Shown piece by piece: positions 6,081-11,522 of a stretch of 11,522 nucleotides of DNA (the stretch's first letter is position 1; every line of letters starts with the position of its first letter). A program made the translations under genes and the position numbers. This DNA is from Tessaracoccus flavescens. Lineage in GTDB: Bacteria > Actinomycetota > Actinomycetes > Propionibacteriales > Propionibacteriaceae. The stretch lies in the NCBI GenBank assembly GCA_020741375.1, contig DYZF01000140.1, positions 1-11,522 on the forward strand, written 5' to 3'. The notes beneath the pieces were generated by a model. The model saw only the letters and a program-made list of their open reading frames with translations. It was not told the origin of the DNA and did not search any database.

Positions 6081-7207
6081 CAGCGTCGCTTCAGGTAGAG
6101 GTCGAAGGCCTTGTAGAGCACCTTGTTGATGGCGTAATCCCATTCGCCCACGTAGGCGACGGCCTCGCCGCCGGTGCCCACCTTGAACTGGATCAGGCCG
6201 ATCTCCGGATCGTCCTTGCCGACGCCCTCGGTGATGCCGCGCATGTCGTAGACGGCGCAGCCCGCGGCGTTGGCGTCCTGGATCATCTGCCACTGGATGG
6301 CGTTGGAGCCGCGCACCTCGCGCTTGGCGTTGGTGGAGGCGCCGTAGGAGTACCAAGCGTGCTCGCCGACGCGGACCATCGTGGTCGCGGCAACGAGATC
6401 GCCTTCATGCTCCGACAGGTACAGCTTCATCCGGTCCGGATCTTCGGCGTTGAGCGCGTCCCACATCTTCTCGAAGTACCCCAGCGAGCGGCCGGTGAAG
6501 CCGTCGCGTTGGGCGGTCTCGAGGTAGATGCGGTGGAAATCGGCCAGCTCGGCGCGACCGCCTTGGCGCACGACGACGCCCTCCTTGGCGGCCTTCTTGA
6601 TGTTGCGCCGCCACAGCTGGTTCATGCCCTTGAGGAGCTCGTCGTCGGTCTTCTGCGTGCCGTCCTCGTGGCGCAGCGGCAGCTGGAAGTTGAACATCGG
6701 CTGCCCGGCCGCGAAGCCGTGGCCGGTCTCGTCGGTGACCCAGCCGCCATGGACGAGCTGGTTGCGCAGGCGGGTGGCGGCGAGCACAGTCTCGTCCGGG
6801 GTTACCTCGGAGAGCCGGGTGACGTTCTCGTCGGCGACGGCGGCCTTGACGGTGTCGGTGTGCCAGCGCCGGTGCACGATGGCCGGGCCGATGCGCACGG
6901 CGAACGCCTTGCGCTGTTTGGCGTAGGCCACCAGCGCCTTCAGCAGCTCGGGCAGGTCGTCACGGGTAGCGTCGACGACGGGGCCCTCGGGCAGGTACGC
7001 GAGGTAGCGCTTCAGCTTGGGGAGTTGGCGGTACAGAACCAGGGCGACGCCCACGAGCGCGTCGCCGTCGAAGAAGCCGATCGATTCGGATCGCCATTCG
7101 GACTTCACCTTCCCCCACGCGGGGGTTTGCAGGAACGACGCAGATCCGCGCTCGGCGATGAAGCCAAGGTGCTGGTCTGCGGAGATCGGGCGGCATGCGA
7201 TAGTCAC
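6080..7207 (-). CDS. femX: FemX-type peptidoglycan cross-bridge aminoacyltransferase (FemAB family)
   Basis: A 375-residue cytoplasmic protein of the FemABX family, which moves an amino acid from aminoacyl-tRNA to the stem-peptide side chain of lipid II. Family signatures, in order: FLQTPAWGKVK (25-35), YLPEGPVVD (71-79), FNFQLPL (172-178), NQLWRRNIKKA (196-206), WYSYGAS (285-291), GSNAIQWQMI (300-309), GCAVYDMRGI (316-325) and GLIQFKVGTGGE (337-348). It consists of the two GNAT-like subdomains with no long coiled-coil arm, so it resembles FemX more than FemA/B. In an LL-DAP actinobacterium the likely reaction is addition of the single bridging glycine; this is inference from taxonomy. The start is GTG, with no well-placed Shine-Dalgarno but a TAGCCT hexamer six bases upstream. 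It is first in an operon with the racemase-like gene. The symbol is given by family resemblance. Confidence 0.88.
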   Translation of the reverse strand: MTIACRPISADQHLGFIAERGSASFLQTPAWGKVKSEWRSESIGFFDGDALVGVALVLYRQLPKLKRYLAYLPEGPVVDATRDDLPELLKALVAYAKQRKAFAVRIGPAIVHRRWHTDTVKAAVADENVTRLSEVTPDETVLAATRLRNQLVHGGWVTDETGHGFAAGQPMFNFQLPLRHEDGTQKTDDELLKGMNQLWRRNIKKAAKEGVVVRQGGRAELADFHRIYLETAQRDGFTGRSLGYFEKMWDALNAEDPDRMKLYLSEHEGDLVAATTMVRVGEHAWYSYGASTNAKREVRGSNAIQWQMIQDANAAGCAVYDMRGITEGVGKDDPEIGLIQFKVGTGGEAVAYVGEWDYAINKVLYKAFDLYLKRR

Positions 7208-7213
7208 GCCCTC

Positions 7214-7219
7214 AGGCTA
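7214..7219 (-). promoter_or_regulatory. Candidate -10 element for leaderless femX transcript
   Basis: On the minus strand TAGCCT (7219-7214) is followed by six bases and the GTG start (7207). This is the spacing of a TANNNT -10 box to a transcription start lying on the start codon. I see no good -35 at 16-19 bases. The purine-rich GAGGG immediately before GTG is too close for an ordinary ribosome binding site. Confidence 0.4.
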
Positions 7220-7272
7220 CCTGTGAAGTGCGCCCGACGCTGTCGGCCAGCGCCGCGCCGAGGATGTTCGCC

Positions 7273-7431
7273 GTGCCACGCGACGAATACCTCCGCAGTC
7301 CCGCCGCCCGCTAAGCAGCGGTCGCGGTGCTCGCCGTCATCGCCTTCTTCTCCGTGTTCAAGGTGGAGCACGGCGCCGTCCGGTTGCCCTACCGCAATGA
7401 TCTCGACGTCTACATCGGCGGCCAGGTGTGC
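7273..7431 (+). pseudogene. Decayed N-terminal fragment of a GT87 glycosyltransferase gene
   Basis: From a GTG at 7273 (GAGGA at 7259-7263) the frame reads a short hydrophilic start (PRDEYLRSPAAR), hits a TAA at 7312-7314, and continues in frame with a hydrophobic span (AVLAVIAFFSVFKV) and PYRNDLDVYIGGQV. The last motif is the first-loop signature of GT87 proteins and corresponds to DYDVYRLGGQ (52-61) in the intact gene that follows. Resemblance stops at about 7431, just before the next gene begins. The rest of the protein is missing, so the fragment carries both a nonsense change and a deletion. It is in frame with the next gene, so an automatic call from GTG 7327 would fuse the two and give a protein with a duplicated first loop. 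Confidence 0.6.
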
Positions 7432-7439
7432 AGACCGCC

Positions 7440-7445
7440 TAGGAT
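7440..7445 (+). promoter_or_regulatory. Candidate -10 element for leaderless GT87 transcript
   Basis: TAGGAT (7440-7445) lies seven bases before the ATG at 7453, the spacing expected of a -10 box for a transcript starting at the A of ATG. The internal AGGA could instead act as a ribosome binding site eight bases from the ATG. Either reading supports the 7453 start. Confidence 0.4.
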
Positions 7446-7452
7446 GCCAGCC

Positions 7453-8697
7453 ATGTCCACCCTCCGCGATCTGCTGCGCCGCGCCGTCGAGTTGTACCTG
7501 TCGTCGCGGGTGCTGCGCGCCGTCGCGGTGGCGTTCGTCCTGTACCTCGTCGTGGGGCTCACGTGGTGGTTCCCGGGCGAAGACCCATGGATCCGCTACG
7601 CGATCGATTACGACGTCTATCGCCTGGGCGGGCAGGCGCTGTTGAACGGTGACGACCTGTACGGGTTGCTGCCCGATACGAGGGCTGGCGCCAACCTGCC
7701 GTTCACCTACCCACCGATCGCCGCGGTGCTGTTCACCGTGTTCGCAGTGATCCCGTTCTCCACGGGCAAGGCCCTGCTGACGTTGGCCACCTGCGCGTCG
7801 ATGCTGGGCGTCATCTACCTCGTCCTGTGTGAACTCGGAGCCACCCGACGCGGAGCCTTCTGGCTGATGTTCCCGCTTGGCGCCTTCGCCCTCCAGACGC
7901 TCCCGATGCGCGAGACCATCGACTTCGGGCAGGTCAACGCCATCTTGATGGCGCTGGTGGTGATCGACCTGTTCGCCTTCCGTGGCCGGCCGTGGCAGGG
8001 GGCGCTGGTGGGGCTCGCGCTGGCGATCAAGCTCACGCCCGCGGTCTTCCTCGCCTACTTCCTCATCCGCCGCGACTGGCGGGCGCTCGCCGTCGGCATC
8101 GGTTCGGCGCTGCTCTACACCGGCATCGGCTTCCTCATCACCCCGCGAGATTCGCTCACCTATTGGACGCACACCCTCCGCGACCCCGAACGCATCGGCG
8201 AACCCGGCTTCGCCTCCAACCAGGCGCTCCAAGGCATGCTGGCCCGCGCCGGCGTCGATTCCACCCTCGTCTGGTTCCTGCTCTGCGCCGTCATCGGGCT
8301 GGCCTGTCTGGCGCTGATGTGGCGGCTCTTCCGCGACGGCCACGACGCGATGGCCGCCACCACGATGGGCCTGTACGCCTTGGTCGCGTCGCCCGTCTCG
8401 TGGGGGCACCACTGGGTGTGGGTGGTGCCGGCGCTCATCGTCCTGACCCACTGGGCGTGGCGGTGGCTCCCGTCGTGGCGCGCCTATCTGCTGGCCGCGC
8501 TGGTCGCCGTCGGTGCGTGGATCTACTGGAACGGGCCGCACTGGATGCTCAACCCGCCGGCCGACGACGCGCCGGACTGGTCGACGTGGGAGCAGGTGGC
8601 CGGATCCGCCTACCTCTGGTGGGCCTTGGCGGCCCTTGCGGCAGCGGCGCTGCTCGCGCCCAGAAGGTACGCTTCCACCCATGACCAACATGAATGA
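7453..8697 (+). CDS. GT87-family integral membrane glycosyltransferase (PimE-like family)
   Basis: A 414-residue polytopic protein with roughly nine to ten membrane spans. A basic N-terminus precedes the first span (about 21-38). The first external loop has DYDVYRLGGQALLNGDDLYG (52-71), then PFTYPP (83-88), both GT87 hallmarks; an acidic residue of this loop is catalytic in the mycobacterial mannosyltransferase PimE. A NAILMALVVIDLF span and LAIKLTPAVFLAYFLIRR follow, and SWGHHWVW lies near 316-323, as expected for the family. Known members transfer mannose or arabinose from polyprenyl phosphate to lipids or glycans outside the membrane; the acceptor here is unknown. The frame is open back to 7315, but I choose ATG 7453 because the upstream part is a second copy of the first-loop motif. 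The last 17 bases overlap the FKBP gene. Confidence 0.85.
   Translation: MSTLRDLLRRAVELYLSSRVLRAVAVAFVLYLVVGLTWWFPGEDPWIRYAIDYDVYRLGGQALLNGDDLYGLLPDTRAGANLPFTYPPIAAVLFTVFAVIPFSTGKALLTLATCASMLGVIYLVLCELGATRRGAFWLMFPLGAFALQTLPMRETIDFGQVNAILMALVVIDLFAFRGRPWQGALVGLALAIKLTPAVFLAYFLIRRDWRALAVGIGSALLYTGIGFLITPRDSLTYWTHTLRDPERIGEPGFASNQALQGMLARAGVDSTLVWFLLCAVIGLACLALMWRLFRDGHDAMAATTMGLYALVASPVSWGHHWVWVVPALIVLTHWAWRWLPSWRAYLLAALVAVGAWIYWNGPHWMLNPPADDAPDWSTWEQVAGSAYLWWALAALAAAALLAPRRYASTHDQHE
8668..8673 (+). promoter_or_regulatory. Candidate -10 element for leaderless FKBP transcript
   Basis: TACGCT (8668-8673), inside the end of the GT87 gene, is followed by seven bases and the ATG at 8681. The GAAGG at 8663-8667 is 13 bases from that ATG, too far for a usual ribosome binding site. 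An internal leaderless promoter would let the isomerase be made independently of the glycosyltransferase. No convincing -35 is visible. Confidence 0.4.
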
Positions 8698-9061
8698 GAA
8701 GCCCGAAGTCGACTTCCCTGAGGGCGACGCCCCCACTGAGCTCGTCATCGACGACATCGTCGAGGGCGACGGCCAGGAGGCCAAGGCCGGCGACATGGCC
8801 CACGTGCACTACGTCGGCGTTGCGTTCAGCTCCGGCGAGGAGTTCGATTCGTCGTGGAACCGCGGCGCCCCGCTGGCCTTCCCGCTCGGCGCCGGCCGCG
8901 TCATCCAGGGCTGGGATCAGGGCATCCAGGGCATGAAGGTGGGCGGCCGCCGTCGGCTCACCATCCCGTCGCACCTCGCCTACGGCGATCGTGGCGCCGG
9001 CGGCGTGATCGCTCCGGGCGAGACGCTGATCTTCGTCTGCGATCTCGTCGGCCTCAACTGA
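8681..9061 (+). CDS. FKBP-type peptidyl-prolyl cis-trans isomerase
   Basis: A 126-residue single-domain FKBP that speeds cis-trans isomerisation of prolyl bonds during folding. There is no signal peptide or lipobox, so it is cytoplasmic. The core FKBP residues are all present: Tyr44 (HVHYVG), Phe55-Asp56 (GEEFDSSW), Val74-Ile75 and Trp78 (GRVIQGWDQGIQGMKVGG), Tyr101 (HLAYGDRG) and Phe118 (LIFVCDLVGL). A free acidic N-terminus of about 20 residues precedes the domain. The frame is open upstream to 8513 but lies within the GT87 gene there. The ATG at 8681 is preferred over the in-frame ATG at 8690 because of the -10-like hexamer placed for it. It overlaps the GT87 gene by 17 bases and is followed two bases after its stop by a microprotein gene. 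Confidence 0.93.
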   Translation: MTNMNEKPEVDFPEGDAPTELVIDDIVEGDGQEAKAGDMAHVHYVGVAFSSGEEFDSSWNRGAPLAFPLGAGRVIQGWDQGIQGMKVGGRRRLTIPSHLAYGDRGAGGVIAPGETLIFVCDLVGLN

Positions 9062-9063
9062 CG

Positions 9064-9177
9064 GTGGACGACAACAACACCCCCAATCGCGGGACTCAGA
9101 TCACGCTGCTGATCCTGCTGGGGATCGCGATCCTCGGCATGGTGGCGATGCTGGCGATGAGTTACTTCATCCGCTGA
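9064..9177 (+). CDS. 37-residue single-span membrane microprotein
   Basis: A GTG two bases after the FKBP stop (TGACGGTG) opens a 37-codon frame ending in TGA. The product has a polar, Asp/Asn-rich N-terminus (DDNNTPNRGTQ), one clear hydrophobic span (about residues 13-34: ITLLILLGIAILG then MVAMLAMSYF) and ends Ile-Arg. The composition switches sharply from polar to hydrophobic, unlike an out-of-frame shadow, and the gene sits between the FKBP stop and the shared terminator. There is no Shine-Dalgarno, so translation would depend on coupling to the FKBP gene. No function is assignable; many actinobacterial genomes annotate such short membrane proteins only as hypothetical. Confidence 0.6.
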   Translation: MDDNNTPNRGTQITLLILLGIAILGMVAMLAMSYFIR

Positions 9178-9190
9178 CGACGGAACAGAA

Positions 9191-9222
9191 AAGGGCTGGG
9201 CGGCGAATGCCACCCAGCCCTT
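9191..9222. terminator. Bidirectional intrinsic terminator between convergent units
   Basis: AAGGGCTGGGCGGC (9191-9204) pairs with GCCACCCAGCCCTT (9209-9222) over a GAAT loop; 13 of 14 positions match. On the minus strand the stem runs into CCCTTTTCTGTT, a good T-run, so it should stop hppA transcription strongly. On the plus strand it is followed only by CTGCG after TT, so it is weaker for the FKBP and microprotein side. It is centred between the stops at 9177 and 9262. Confidence 0.88.
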
Positions 9223-9261
9223 CTGCGTGCCGGAGCCTAGGCTCGGCCGCGCGGTCCCTTG

Positions 9262-11522
<2,261 letters not shown>

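Noticed and set aside
5160..6098. 312-codon plus-strand frame opposite the racemase-like gene
   Set aside because: It is antisense to a protein with a clear PLP motif, and is Arg-rich without domain signatures.
6081..6356. Upstream extension of the racemase-like frame
   Set aside because: It overlaps the C-terminal part of the femX gene in another frame, is Arg/Gly-rich, and the racemase fold begins at the TGATG start at 6080.
6359..7645. 428-codon plus-strand frame across femX and the GT87 region
   Set aside because: It is antisense to the well-supported FemX protein and then out of frame with GT87. No recognisable domain.
7204..8796. 530-codon minus-strand frame opposite GT87
   Set aside because: It is antisense to a GT87 gene with clear motifs. 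Its Arg/Gln/His/Gly-rich product is a GC-skew artefact.

Overview
The window is high-GC DNA from an actinobacterium. A member of the Propionibacteriaceae (Tessaracoccus-like) is my best guess, but this is inference. It rests on the codon use, the actinobacterial style of the penicillin-binding protein, a FemX-type ligase of the kind used to build LL-DAP/glycine peptidoglycan, two membrane glycosyltransferases of the GT87 type, and a membrane pyrophosphatase. I could run no database search.

Layout. Positions 1-822 (minus strand) hold an AbiE-type toxin-antitoxin pair. The HTH antitoxin gene is complete; the downstream nucleotidyltransferase toxin gene overlaps it by 11 bases and runs off the left edge. 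The pair has its own promoter, with a TTGACA -35 box, a probably leaderless start and a 32-bp inverted-repeat operator (824-855). Divergent from it is a cell-envelope transcription unit (1006-4675, plus strand): a bifunctional class A penicillin-binding protein followed 25 bases later by a polytopic membrane protein of the Rv0051/GT87-like kind. The convergent gap 4676-5048 has no gene but holds degenerate 22-24 bp repeats, a dispersed-repeat-like element and a 93-nt long-stem hairpin.

Positions 5049-7207 (minus strand) hold a two-gene operon. A FemX-type aminoacyltransferase overlaps by one base an alanine-racemase-fold protein that keeps the PLP lysine but seems to lack the second catalytic base (Tyr). 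Divergent from it, on the plus strand, are a decayed N-terminal fragment of a GT87 gene (about 7273-7431), an intact GT87 gene (7453-8697), an FKBP-type prolyl isomerase (8681-9061) and a 37-residue single-span membrane microprotein (9064-9177). A bidirectional terminator (9191-9222) separates these from the membrane pyrophosphatase gene hppA (minus strand, 9262 to beyond the right edge).

Together, the central genes look like a wall and envelope assembly locus: glycan polymerisation and crosslinking (PBP), cross-bridge amino-acid addition (FemX), a PLP enzyme coupled to it, and polyprenyl-phosphate-sugar-dependent membrane glycosyltransferases. The toxin-antitoxin pair looks like an accessory insertion beside them. 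The most unusual signals are the racemase-like protein without its tyrosine, the toxin-antitoxin operator/promoter architecture, the recurring TANNNT-N6/7-start (leaderless) pattern, the GT87 remnant, the long hairpin, the microprotein and an atypical pyrophosphatase potassium-site motif.
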